Assembly: GCA_947683425.1 (NCBI GenBank)
Contig: CANTUQ010000333.1
Span: forward strand, 1 to 64,000
DNA from: Excoecaria cochinchinensis
Taxonomy: Eukaryota; Streptophyta; Magnoliopsida; Malpighiales; Euphorbiaceae
Direction: 5' to 3'
Length of the DNA stretch: 64,000 bases
Below are positions 47,541 through 60,230 of this stretch, in pieces (position 1 is the first letter of the stretch; each line of letters begins with the position of its first letter). The notes under the pieces were generated by a model that saw only the letters and a list, made by a program, of their open reading frames with translations, did not search any database and was not told where the DNA came from. Both the position numbers and the translations under genes were made by a program.

Positions 47541-49490
47541 TCCCTTGGGGTACCACTAGGGCAAATCGAGAAATCGTAAAAAGTGGTGAAATTTTGGATC
47601 CGAGTCCAATAATTCGGGAAAACTCGGTTGGAATAGCTACTGGAAGCTTGCCGGTCACAATGCATCGAGAATTGGCTTCGTCGGAATCCGACGAATTTTA
47701 ACTGATTTCCCTAGGGGTACCACTAGGGAAAATCACCGAAATCGAGAAATCGTAAAAAGTGGTGAAATTTTGGATCCGAGTCCAATAATTCGGGAAAACT
47801 CGGTTGGAATAGCTACTGGAAGCTTGCCGGTCACAACACATCGAGAATTGGCTTCGTCGGAATCGGACGAATTTTTACGCATTTCCCTAGGGGTACCACT
47901 AGGGAAAATCACCGAAATCGAGAAATCGTAAAAAGTGGTGAAATTTTGGATCCGAGTCCAATAATTCGGAAAAACTCGGTTGGAATAGCTACTGGAAGCT
48001 TGCCGGTCACAACGCATCGAGAATTGGTTTCGTCGGAATCCGACGAATTTTTACGGATTTCCCTAGGGGTACCATTAGGGAAAATCGAGAAATCGTAAAA
48101 AGTGGTGAAATTTTGGATCCGAGTCCAATAATTTGGGAAAACTCGGTTGGAATAGCTACTGGAAGCTTGCCGGTCACAATGCATCGAGAATTGGCTTCGT
48201 CGGAATCCGACGAATTTTTACGGATTTCCCTAGGGGTACCACTAGGGAAAATCACCGAAATCGAGAAATCGTAAAAAGTGGTGAAATTTTTGATCCGTGT
48301 CCAATAATTTGGGAAAACTCGGTTGGAATAGCTACTGGAAGCCTGCCGGTCACAACGCATCGAGAATTGGCTTCGTCGGAATCCGATGAATTTTTACGGA
48401 TTTCCCTTGGGGTACCACTAGGGCAAATCGAGAAATCGTAAAAAGTGGTGAAATTTTGGATCCGAGTCCAATAATTCGGGAAAACTCGGTTGGAATAGCT
48501 ACTGGAAGCTTTCCGGTCACAACGCATCGAGAATTGGCTTCGTCGGAATCCGACGAATTTTTACGGATTTCCCTTGGGGTACCACTAGGGCAAATCGAGA
48601 AATCGTAAAAAGTGGTGAAATTTTGGATCCGAGTCCAATAATTCGGGAAAAATCGGTTGGAATAGCTACTGGAAGCTTGCCGGTCACAATGCATCGAGAA
48701 TTGGCTTCGTCGGAATCCGACGAATTTTTACGGATTTCCCTTGGGGTACCACTAGGGCAAATCGAGAAATCGTAAAAAGTGGTGAAATTTTGGATCCGAG
48801 TCCAATAATTCGGGAAAAATCGGTTGGAATAGCTACTGGAAGCTTGCCGGTCACAATGCATCGAGAATTGGCTTCGTCGGAATCCGACGAATTTTAACTG
48901 ATTTCCCTAGGGGTACCACTAGGGAAAATCACCGAAATCGAGAAATCGTAAAAAGTGGTGAAATTTTGGATCCGAGTCCAATAATTCGGGAAAACTCGGT
49001 TGGAATAGCTACTGGAAGCTTGCCGGTCACAACACATCGAGAATTGGCTTCGTCGGAATCGGACGAATTTTTACGCATTTCCCTAGGGGTACCACTAGGG
49101 AAAATCACCGAAATCGAGAAATCGTAAAAAGTGGTGAAATTTTGGATCCGAGTCCAATAATTCGGAAAAACTCGGTTGGAATAGCTACTGGAAGCTTGCC
49201 GGTCACAACGCATCGAGAATTGGTTTCGTCGGAATCCGACGAATTTTTACGGATTTCCCTAGGGGTACCATTAGGGAAAATCGAGAAATCGTAAAAAGTG
49301 GTGAAATTTTGGATCCGAGTCCAATAATTTGGGAAAACTCGGTTGGAATAGCTACTGGAAGCTTGCCGGTCACAATGCATCGAGAATTGGCTTCGTCGGA
49401 ATCCGACGAATTTTTACGGATTTCCCTAGGGGTACCACTAGGGAAAATCACCGAAATCGAGAAATCGTAAAAAGTGGTGAAATTTTTGAT
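47540..49490. repeat. 1,196-bp 7-mer higher-order repeat, two copies around a 167-bp run
   Basis: About 47540-48290 recurs at 48736-49486 (three 176- plus four 167-bp monomers per period). Markers are cccttggggtacc with agggcaaatc, cacaatgcatcg with gaattttaactg (47697 and 48893), aatcggacg with ttttacgcatttcc (about 47863 and 49059), ttcggaaaaactcgg (about 47966 and 49162) and ccattaggg (48072 and 49268). Between the copies are three near-identical 167-bp monomers with cccttgggg and agggcaaatc (about 48403, 48570, 48737), a local monomer-level amplification. Confidence 0.85.
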
Positions 49491-49820
49491 CCGAGTCCAA
49501 TAATTCGGGAAAACTTGGTCGGAATAGCTACTGGAAGCTTGCCGGTCACAACACATCGAGAATTAGCTTCGTCGGAATCCGACGAATTTTTACGGATTTC
49601 CCTAGGGGTACCACTAGGGAAAATCACCGAAATCGAGAAATCGTAAAAAGTGGTGAAATTTTGGATCCGAGTCCAATAATTCGGGAAAACTCGGTTGGAA
49701 TAGCTACTGGAAGCTTGCCGGTCACAACGCATCGAGAATTGGCTTCGTCGGAATCCGACGAATTTTTACGGATTTCCCTAGGGGTACCACTAGGGCAAAT
49801 CGAGAAATCGTAAAAAGTGG
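49490..49820. repeat. Two-monomer junction before type H array
   Basis: Carries aaaacttggtcgg (about 49513) and cacaacacatcg (about 49550), then a near-consensus long monomer. No unit of its own. Confidence 0.65.
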
Positions 49821-52800
49821 TGAAATTTTGGATCCGAGTCCAATAATTCGGGAAAACGCGGTTGGAATAGCTACTGGAAGCTTGCCGGTCACAACGAATC
49901 GAGAATTGGCTTCGTCGGAATCCGACGAATTTTTACGGATTTCCCTAAGGGTTCCACTAAGGAAAATCGAGAAATCGTAAAAAGTGGTGAAATTTTGGAT
50001 CCGAGTCCAATAATTCGGGAAAACTCGGTTGGAATAGCTACTGGAAGCTTGCCGGTCACAACACATCGAGAATTGGCTTCGTCGGAATCCGACGAATTTT
50101 TACGGATTTCCCTAGGGGTACCACTAGGGCAAATCGAGAAATCGTAAAAAGTGGTGAAATTTTGGATCCGAGTCCAATAATTCGGGAAAACTCGGTTGGA
50201 ATAGCTACTGGAAGCTTGCCGGTCACAACGCATCGAGAATTGGCTTCGTCGCAATCCGACGAATTTTTACGGATTTCCCTAGGGGTACCACTAGGGAAAA
50301 TCGAGAAATCGTAAAAAGTGGTGAAATTTTGGATCCGTGTCCAATAATTCGGGAAAACTCGGTTGGAATAGCTACTGGAAGCTTGCCGGTCACAACGCAT
50401 CGAGAATTGGCTTCGTCGGAATCCGACTAATTTTTACGGATTTCCCTAGGGGTACCACTAGGGAAAATCGAGAAATCGTAAAAAGTGGTGAAATTTTTGA
50501 TCCGAGTCCAATAATTCGGGAAAACTCGGTTGGAATAGCTACTGGAAGCTTGCCGGTCACAACGCATCGAGAATTGGCTTCGTCGGAATCCGACGAATTT
50601 TTACTGATTTCCCTAGGGGTACCACTAGGAAAAATCACCGAAATCGAGAAATCGTAAAAAGTGGTGAAATTTTGGATCCGAGTCCAATAATTCGGGAAAA
50701 CTCGGTTGGAATAGCTACTGGAAGCTTGCCGGTCACAACGAATCGAGAATTGGCTTCGTCGAAATCCGATGAATTTTTACGGTTTCCCTAGGGGTACCAC
50801 TAGGGAAAATCACCGAAATCGAGAAATCGTAAAAAGTGGTGAAATTTTGGATCCGAGTCCAATAATTCGGGAAAACGCGGTTGGAATAGCTACTGGAAGC
50901 TTGCCGGTCACAACGAATCGAGAATTGGCTTCGTCGGAATCCGACGAATTTTTACGGATTTCCCTAAGGGTTCCACTAGGGAAAATCGAGAAATCGTAAA
51001 AAGTGGTGAAATTTTGGATCCGAGTCCAATAATTCGGGAAAACTCGGTTGGAATAGCTACTGGAAGCTTGCCGGTCACAACGCATCGAGAATTGGCTTCG
51101 TCGGAATCCGACGAATTTTTACGGATTTCCCTAGGGGTACCACTAGGGAAAATCGAGAAATCGTAAAAAGTGGTGAAATTTTGGATCCGAGTCCAATAAT
51201 TCGGGAAAACTCGGTTGGAATAGCTACTGGAAGCTTGCCGGTCACAACGCATCGAGAATTGGCTTCGTCGGAATCCGACGAATTTTTACGGATTTCCCTA
51301 GGGGTACCACTAGGGAAAATCGAGAAATCGTAAAAAGTGGTGAAATTTTGGATCCGTGTCCAATAATTCGGGAAAACTCGGTTGGAATAGCTACTGGAAG
51401 CTTGCCGGTCACAACGCATCGAGAATTGGCTTCGTCGGAATCCAACTAATTTTTACGGATTTCCCTAGGGGTACCACTAGGGAAAATCGAGAAATCGTAA
51501 AAAGTGGTGAAATTTTTGATCCGAGTCCAATAATTCGGGAAAACTCGGTTGGAATAGCTACTGGAAGCTTGCCGGTCACAACGCATCGAGAATTGGCTTC
51601 GTCGGAATCCGACGAATTTTTACTGATTTCCCTAGGGGTACCACTAGGAAAAATCACCGAAATCGAGAAATCGTAAAAAGTGGTGAAATTTTGGATCCGA
51701 GTCCAATAATTCGGGAAAACTCGGTTGGAATAGCTACTGGAAGCTTGTCGGTCACAACGAATCGAGAATTGGCTTCGTCGAAATCCGACGAATTTTTATG
51801 GTTTCCCTAGGGGTACCACTAGGGAAAATCACCGAAATCGAGAAATCGTAAAAAGTGGTGAAATTTTGGATCCGAGTCCAATAATTCGGGAAAACGCGGT
51901 TGGAATAGCTACTGGAAGCTTGCCGGTCACAACGAATCGAGAATTGGCTTCGTCGAAATCCGACGAATTTTTACGGATTTCCCTAAGGGTTCCACTAAGG
52001 AAAATCGAGAAATCGTAAAAAGTGGTGAAATTTTGGATCCGAGTCCAATAATTCGGGAAAACTCGGTTGGAATAGCTACTGGAAGCTTGCCGGTCACAAC
52101 GCATCGAGAATTGGCTTCGTCGGAATCCGACGAATTTTTACGGATTTCCCTAGGGGTACCACTAGGGAAAATCGAGAAATCGTAAAAAGTGGTGAAATTT
52201 TGGATCCGAGTCCAATAATTCGGGAAAAATCGGTTGGAATAGCTACTGGAAGCTTGCCGGTCACAACGCATCGAGAATTGTCTTCGTCGGAATCCGACGA
52301 ATTTTTACGGATTTCCCTAGGGGTACCACTAGGGAAAATCGAGAAATCGTAAAAAGTGGTGAAATTTTGGATCCGCGTCCAATAATTCGGGAAAACTCGG
52401 TTGGAATAGCTACTGGAAGCTTGCCGGTCACAACGCATCGAGAATTGGCTTCGTCGGAATCCAACTAATTTTTACGGATTTCCCTAGGGGTACCACTAGG
52501 GAAAATCGAGAAATCGTAAAAAGTGGTGAAATTTTTGATCCGAGTCCAATAATTCGGGAAAACTCGGTTGGAATAGCTACTGGAAGCTTGCCGGTCACAA
52601 CGCATCGAGAATTGGCTTCGTCGGAATCCGACGAATTTTTACTGATTTCCCTAGGGGTACCACTAGGAAAAATCACCGAAATCGAGAAATCGTAAAAAGT
52701 GGTGAAATTTTGGATCCGAGTCCAATAATTCGGGAAAACTCGGTTGGAATAGCTACTGGAAGCTTGCCGGTCACAACGAATCGAGAATTGGCTTCGTCGA

Positions 52801-54660
52801 AATCCGATGAATTTTTACGGTTTCCCTAGGGGTACCACTAGGGAAAATCACCGAAATCGAGAAATCGTAAAAAGTGGTGAAATTTTGGATCCGATTCCAA
52901 TAATTCGGGAAAACGCGGTTGGAATAGCTACTGGAAGCTTGCCGGTCACAACGAATCGAGAATTGGCTTCGTCGGAATCCGACGAATTTTTACGGATTTC
53001 CCTAAGGGTTCCACTAGGGAAAATCGAGAAATCGTAAAAAGTGGTGAAATTTTGGATCCGAGTCCAATAATTCGGGAAAACTCGGTTGGAATAGCTACTG
53101 GAAGCTTGCCGGTCACAACGCATCGAGAATTGGCTTCGTCGGAATCCGACGAATTTTTACGGATTTCCCTAGGGGTACCACTAGGGAAAATCGAGAAATC
53201 GTAAAAAGTGGTGAAATTTTGGATCCGAGTCCAATAATTCGGGAAAACTCGGTTGGAATAGCTACTGGAAGCTTGCCGGTCACAACGCATCGAGAATTGG
53301 CTTCGTCGGAATCCGACGAATTTTTACGGATTTCCCTAGGGGTACCACTAGGAAAAATCGAGAAATCGTAAAAAGTGGTGAAATTTTGGATCCGTGTCCA
53401 ATAATTCGGGAAAACTCGGTTGGAATAGCTACTGGAAGCTTGCCGGTCACAACGCATTGAGAATTGGCTTCGTCGGAATCCAACTAATTTTTACGGATTT
53501 CCCTAGGGGTACCACTAGGGAAAATCGAGAAATCGTAAAAAGTGGTGAAATTTTTGATCCGAGTCCAATAATTCGGGAAAACTCGGTTGGAATAGCTACT
53601 GGAAGCTTGCCGGTCACAACGCATCGAGAATTGGCTTCGTCGGAATCCGACGAATTTTTACTGATTTCCCTAGGGGTACCACTAGGAAAAATCACCGAAA
53701 TCGAGAAATCGTAAAAAGTGGTGAAATTTTGGATCCGAGTCCAATAATTCGGGAAAACTCGGTTGGAATAGCTACTGGAAGCTTGTCGGTCACAACGAAT
53801 CGAGAATTGGCTTCGTCGAAATCCGACGAATTTTTACGGTTTCCCTAGGGGTACCACTAGGGAAAATCACCGAAATCGAGAAATCGTAAAAAGTGGTGAA
53901 ATTTTGGATCCGAGTCCAATAATTCGGGAAAACGCGGTTGGAATAGCTACTGGAAGCTTGCCGGTCACAACGAATCGAGAATTGGCTTCGTCGGAATCCG
54001 ACGAATTTTTACGGATTTCCCTAAGGGTTCCACTAAGGAAAATCGAGAAATCGTAAAAAGTGGTGAAATTTTGGATCCGAGTCCAATAATTCGGGAAAAC
54101 TCGGTTGGAATAGCTACTGGAAGCTTGCCGGTCACAACACATCGAGAATTGGCTTCGTCGGAATCCGACGAATTTTTACGGATTTCCCTAGGGGTACCAC
54201 TAGGGCAAATCGAGAAATCGTAAAAAGTGGTGAAATTTTGGATCCGAGTCCAATAATTCGGGAAAACTCGGTTGGAATAGCTACTGGAAGCTTGCCGGTC
54301 ACAACGCATCGAGAATTGGCTTCGTCGGAATCCGACGAATTTTTACCGATTTCCCTAGGGGTACCACTAGGGAAAATCGAGAAATCGTAAAAAGTGGTGA
54401 AATTTTGGATCCGAGTCCAATAATTCGGGAAAACTCGGTTGGAATAGCTACTGGAAGCTTGCCGGTCACAACGCATCGAGAATTGGCTTCGTCGGAATCC
54501 GACTAATTTTTACGGATTTCCCTAGGGGTACCACTAGGGAAAATCGAGAAATCGTAAAAAGTGGTGAAATTTTTGATCCGAGTCCAATAATTCGGGAAAA
54601 CTCGGTTGGAATAGCTACTGGAAGCTTGCCGGTCACAACGCATCGAGAATTGGCTTCGTC
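49820..54660. repeat. 1,019-bp 6-mer higher-order repeat (type H), about five copies with alternating subtypes
   Basis: The marker aaaacgcgg occurs with its c at 49857, 50876, 51895, 52914 and 53933, exactly 1,019 bp apart each time. Each unit also has ccctaagggttccac, gactaa or aactaa in place of gacgaa, tttttgatcc, ttttactgatttcc, ctaggaaaaatc, and a one-base-deleted acggtttccc or atggtttccc. The length fits two 176- and four 167-bp monomers minus that one base. Copies 1, 3 and 5 share ggttccactaaggaaaatc while 2 and 4 have ggttccactagggaaaatc. The unit upstream of copies 3 and 5 has gcttgtcgg, and that upstream of 2 and 4 has gcttgccgg with ccgatgaa. This is therefore also a 2,038-bp repeat. 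Confidence 0.92.
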
Positions 54661-55010
54661 GGAATCCGACGAATTTTTACGGATTTCCCTAAGGGTTCCA
54701 TTAGGGAAAATCGAGAAATCGTAAAAAGTGGTGAAATTTTGGATCCGAGTCCAATAATTCGGGAAAACTCGGTTGGAATAGCTACTGGAAGCTTGCCGGT
54801 CACAACGCATCGACAATTAGCTTCGTCGGAATCCGACGAATTTTTACGGATTTCCCTAGGGGTACCACTAGGGAAAATCACCGAAATCGAGAAATCGTAA
54901 AAAGTGGTGAAATTTTGGATCCGAGTCCAATAATTCGGGAAAACTCGGTTGGAATAGCTACTGGAAGCTTGCCGGTCACAACGCATCGAGAATTGACTTC
55001 ATCGGAATCC
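54660..55010. repeat. Two-monomer junction between type H and the 1,725-bp unit
   Basis: Begins with a last ccctaagggttccattaggg monomer (about 54690) and has atcgacaattag at about 54809 and ttgacttcatcgg at about 54994. It does not match the equivalent part of either neighbour. Confidence 0.65.
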
Positions 55011-56735
55011 GACGAATTTTTACGGATTTCCCTAGGGGTACCACTAGGGAAAATCACCGAAATCGAGAAATCGTAAAAAGTGGTGAAATTTTGGATCCGA
55101 GTCCAATAATTCGGGAAAACTCGGTTGGAATAGCTACTGGAAGCTTGCCGGTCACAATGCATCGAGAATTGGCTTCGTCGGAATCCGACGAATTTTTACG
55201 GATTTCCCTAGGGGTACCACTAGGGAAAATCACCGAAATCGAGAAATCGTAAAAAGTGGTGAAATTTTGGATCCGAGTCCAATAATTCGGGAAAAACTTG
55301 GTTGGAATAGCTACTGGAAACTTGCCGGTCACAACACATCGAGAATTAGCTTCGTCGGAATCCGACGAATTTGTACGGATTTCCCTAGGGGTACCACTAG
55401 GGAAAATCACCGAAATCGAGAAATCATAAAAAGTGGTGAAATTTTGGATCCGAGTCCAATAATTCGGGAAAACTCGGTTGGAATAGCTACTGGAAGCTTA
55501 CCGGTCACAACGCATCGAGAATTGGCTTCGTCGGAATCCGACGAATTTTTACGGATTTCCCTAGGGGTACCTCTAGGGAAAATCGAGAAATCGTAAAAAG
55601 TGGTGAAATTTTGGATCCGAGTCCAATAATTTGGGAAAACTCGGTTGGAATAGCTACTGGAAGCTTGCCGGTCACAACGCATCGAGAATTGGCTTCGTCG
55701 GAATCCGACGAATTTTTACGGATTTCCCTAGGGGTACCACTAGGGAAAATCACCCTAATCGAGAAATCGTAAAAAGTGGTGAAATTTTGGATCCGAGTCC
55801 AATAATTCGGTAAAACTCGGTTGGAATAGCTACTGGAAGCTTGCCGGTCACAACGCATCGAGAATTGGCTTCGTCGGAATCCGACGAATTTTTACGGATT
55901 TCCCTAGGGGTACCACTAGGGCAAATCGAGAAATCGTAAAAAGTGGTGAAATTTTGGATCCGAGTCCAATAATTCGGGAAAACTCGGTTGGAATAGCTAC
56001 TGGAAGCTTGCCGGTCACAATGCATCGAGAATTGGCTTCGTCGGAATCCGAACAATTTTTACTGATTTCCCTAGGGGTACCACTAGGGAAAATCACCGAA
56101 ATCGAGAAATCGTAAAAATTGGTGAAATTTTGGATCCGAGTCCAATAATTCGGGAAAACTCGGTTGGAATAGCTACTGGAAGCTTGCCGGTCACAACACA
56201 TCGAGAATTGGCTTCGTCGGAATCCGACGAATTTTTACGCATTTCCCTAGGGGTACCACTAGGGAAAATCACCGAAATCGAGAAATCGTAAAAAGTGGTG
56301 AAATTTTGGATCCGAGTCCAATAATTCGGAAAAACTCGGTTGGAATAGCTACTGGAAGGTTGCCGGTCACAACGCATCGAGAATTGGTTTCGTCGGAATC
56401 CGACGAATTTTTACGGATTTCCCTAGGGGTACCATTAGGGAAAATCGAGAAATCGTAAAAAGTGGTGAAATTTTGGATCCGAGTCTAATAATTCGGGAAA
56501 ACTCGGTTGGAATAGCTACTGGAAGCTTGCCGGTCACAACGCATCGAGAATTGGCTTCGTCGGAATCCGACGAATTTTTACGGATTTCCCTAGGGGTACC
56601 ACTAGGGAAAATCGAGAAATCGTAAAAAGTGGTGAAATTTTGGATCCGAGTCCAATAATTCGGGAAAACTCGGTTGGAATAGCTACTGGAAGGTTGCCGG
56701 TCACAACGCATCGAGAATTGGCTTCGTCGGAATCC
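55010..56735. repeat. 1,725-bp 10-mer higher-order repeat, copy 1
   Basis: It matches copy 2 at offset 1,725. Markers are gggaaaaacttgg (one-base insertion; 55289 and 57014), gaatttgtacgg (about 55368 and 57093), aagcttaccgg (about 55494 and 57219), ggtacctctaggg (about 55567 and 57292), ttcggtaaaactcgg (about 55806 and 57531), gtaaaaattgg (about 56112 and 57837), ttttacgcatttcc (about 56232 and 57957) and ggaaggttgccgg (about 56356 and 58081). Six 176- and four 167-bp monomers plus one base give 1,725. A private change is caccctaatcg at 55752. Confidence 0.9.
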
Positions 56736-58520
56736 GACGAATTTTTACGGATTTCCCTAGGGGTACCACTAGGGAAAATCACCGAAATCGAGAAATCGTA
56801 AAAAGTGGTGAAATTTTGGATCCGAGTCCAATAATTCGGGAAAACTCGGTTGGAATAGCTACTGGAAGCTTGCCGGTCACAATGCGTCGAGAATTGGCTT
56901 CGTCGGAATCCGACGAATTTTTACGGATTTCCCTAGGGGTACCACTAGGGAAAATCACCGAAATCGAGAAATCGTAAAAAGTGGTGAAATTTTGGATCCG
57001 AGTCCAATAATTCGGGAAAAACTTGGTTGGAATAGCTACTGGAAACTTGCCGGTCACAACACATCGAGAATTAGTTTCGTCGGAATCCGACGAATTTGTA
57101 CGGATTTCCCTAGGGGTACCACTAGGGAAAATCACCGAAATCGAGAAATCGTAAAAAGTGGTGAAATTTTGGATCCGAGTCCAATAATTCGGGAAAACTC
57201 GGTTGGAATAGCTACTGGAAGCTTACCGGTCACAACGCATCGAGAATTGGCTTCGTCGGAATCCGACGAATTTTTACGGATTTCCCTAGGGGTACCTCTA
57301 GGGAAAATCGAGAAATCGTAAAAAGTGGTGAAATTTTGGATCCGAGTCCAATAATTTGGGAAAACTCGGTTGGAATAGCTACTGGAAGCTTGCCGGTCAC
57401 AACGCATCGAGAATTGGCTTCGTCGGAATCCGACGAATTTTTACGGATTTCCCTAGGGGTACCATTAGGGAAAATCACCGAAATCGAGAAATCGTAAAAA
57501 GTGGTGAAATTTTGGATCCGAGTCCAATAATTCGGTAAAACTCGGTTGGAATAGCTACTGGAAGCTTGCCGGTCACAACGCATCGAGAATTGGCTTCGTC
57601 GGAATCCGACGAATTTTTACGGATTTCCCTAGGGGTACCACTAGGGCAAATCGAGAAATCGTAAAAAGTGGTGAAATTTTGGATCCGAGTCCAATAATTC
57701 GGGAAAACTCGGTTGGAATAGCTACTGGAAGCTTGCCGGTCACAATGCATCGAGAATTGGCTTCGTCGGAATCCGACCAATTTTTACTGATTTCCCTAGG
57801 GGTACCACTAGGGAAAATCACCGAAATCGAGAAATCGTAAAAATTGGTGAAATTTTGGATCCGAGTCCAATAATTCGGGAAAACTCGGTTGGAATAGCTA
57901 CTGGAAGCTTGCCGGTCACAACACATCGAGAATTGGCTTCGTCGGAATCCGACGAATTTTTACGCATTTCCCTAGGGGTACCACTAGGGAAAATCACCGA
58001 AATCGAGAAATCGTAAAAAGTGGTGAAATTTTGGATCCGAGTCCAATAATTCGGAAAAACTCGGTTGGAATAGCTACTGGAAGGTTGCCGGTCACAACGC
58101 ATCGAGAATTGGTTTCGTCGGAATCCGACGAATTTTTACGGATTTCCCTAGGGGTACCATTAGGGAAAATCGAGAAATCGTAAAAAGTGGTGAAATTTTG
58201 GATCCGAGTCCAATAATTCGGGAAAACTCGGTTGGAATAGCTACTGGAAGCTTGCCGGTCACAACGTATCGAGAATTGGCTTCGTCGGAATCCGACGAAT
58301 TTTTACGGATTTCCCTAGGGGTACCACTAGGGAAAATCGAGAAATCGTAAAAAGTGGTGAAATTTTGGATCCGAGTCCAATAATTCGGGAAAACTCGGTT
58401 GGAATAGCTACTGGAAGCTTGCCGGTCACAACGCATCGAGAATTGGCTTCGTCGGAATCCGACGAATTTTTACGGATTTCCCTAGGGGTACCACTAGGGA
58501 AAATCACCGAAATCGAGAAA
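56735..58520. repeat. 1,725-bp 10-mer higher-order repeat, copy 2
   Basis: Second tandem copy, nearly identical to the first. Differences noticed include cacaatgcgtcg at 56882, aaatcgtaaaaag at 57151 where copy 1 has aaatcataaaaag, and ccgaccaattttt near 57775 where copy 1 has ccgaacaattttt. Identity ends around gtgttgaaatt at 58530. Confidence 0.88.
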
Positions 58521-58579
58521 TCGTAAAAAGTGTTGAAATTTTGGATCCGAGTCCAATAATTCGGGAAAACTCGGTTGGA

Positions 58580-60230
58580 ATAGCTACTGGAAGCTTGCCG
58601 GTCACAACGCATCGAGAATTGGCTTCGTCGAAATCCGACGAATTTTTACGGATTTCCCTAGGGGTACCACTAGGGAAAATCGAGAAATCGTAAAAAGTGG
58701 TGAAATTTTGGATCCGAGTCCAATAATTCGGCAAAACTCGGTTGGAATAGCTACTGGAAGCTTGCCGGTCACAACGCATCGAGAATTGGTTTCGTCGGAA
58801 TCCGACGAATTTTTACCGATTTCCCTAAGGGTTCCACTAGGGAAAATCGAGAAATCGTAAAAAGTGGTGAAATTTTGGATCCGAGTCCAATAATTCGGGA
58901 AAACTCGGTTGGAATAGCTGCTGGAAGCTTGCCGGTCACAACGCATCGAGAATTGGCTTCGTCGGAATCCGACGAATTTTTACGGATTTCCCTAGGGGTA
59001 CCACTAGGGAAAATCACCGAAATCGAGAAATCATAAAAAGTGGTGAAATTTTGGATCCGAGTCCAATAATTCGGGAAAACTCGGTTGGAATAGCTACTGG
59101 AAGCTTGCCGGTCATAACGCATCGAGAATTGGCTTCGTCGGAATACGACGAATTTTTACGGATTTCCCTAGGGTTACCACTAGGGAAAATCACCGAAATC
59201 GAGAAATCGTAAAAATTGGTGAAATTTTGGATCCGAGTCCAATAATTCGGGAAAACTCGGTTGGAATAGCTACTGGAAGCCTACCGGTCACAACGCATCG
59301 AGAATTGGCTTCGTCGGAATCCGACGAATTTTTACGGATTTCCCTAGGGGTACCTCTAGGGAAAATCGAGAAATCGTAAAAAGTGGTGAAATTTTGGATC
59401 CGAGTCCAATAATTTGGGAAAACTCGGTTGGAATAGCTACTGGAAGCTTGCCGGTCACAACGCATCGAGAATTGGATTCGTCGGAATCCGACGAATTTTT
59501 ACGGATTTCCCTAGGGGTACCACTAGGGAAAATCACCGAAATCAAGAAATCGTAAAAAGTGGTGAAATTTTGGATCCGAGTCCAATAATTCGGGAAAACT
59601 CGGTTGGAATAGCTACTGGAAGCTTGCCGGTCACAACGCATCGAGAATTGGCTTCGTCGAAATCCGACGAATTTTTACGGATTTCCCTAGGGGTACCACT
59701 AGGGAAAATCGAGAAATCGTAAAAAGTGGTGAAATTTTGGATCCGAGTCCAATAATTCGGCAAAACTCGGTTGGAATAGCTACTGGAAGCTTGCCGGTCA
59801 CAACGCATCGAGAATTGGTTTCGTCGGAATCCGACGAATTTTTACCGATTTCCCTAAGGGTTCCACTAGGGAAAATCGAGAAATCGTAAAAAGTGGTGAA
59901 ATTTTGGATCCGAGTCCAATAATTCGGGAAAACTCGGTTAGAATAGCTACTGGAAGCTTGCCGGTCACAACGCATCGAGAATTGGCTTCGTCGGAATCCG
60001 ACGAATTTTTACGGATTTCCCTAGGGGTACCACTAGGGAAAATCACCGAAATCGAGAAATCGTAAAAAGTGGTGAAATTTTCGATCCGAGTCCAATAATT
60101 TGGGAAAACTCGGTTGGAATAGCTACTGGAAGCTTGCCGGTCATAACGCATCGAGAATTGGCTTCGTCGGAATACGACGAATTTTTACGGATTTCCCTAG
60201 GGTTACCACTAGGGAAAATCACCGAAATCG
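58580..60230. repeat. 1,029-bp 6-mer higher-order repeat, second copy partial
   Basis: About 58580-59200 recurs at 59610-60230 (offset 1,029; three 176- and three 167-bp monomers). Markers are cgtcgaaatcc (58626 and 59655), ttcggcaaaactcgg (58728 and 59757), ttttaccgatttccctaagg (58812 and 59841), ggaatacgacg (59141 and 60170) and ctagggttaccac (59169 and 60198). The right half of the unit (59200-59610) does not recur after 60230. Confidence 0.85.
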
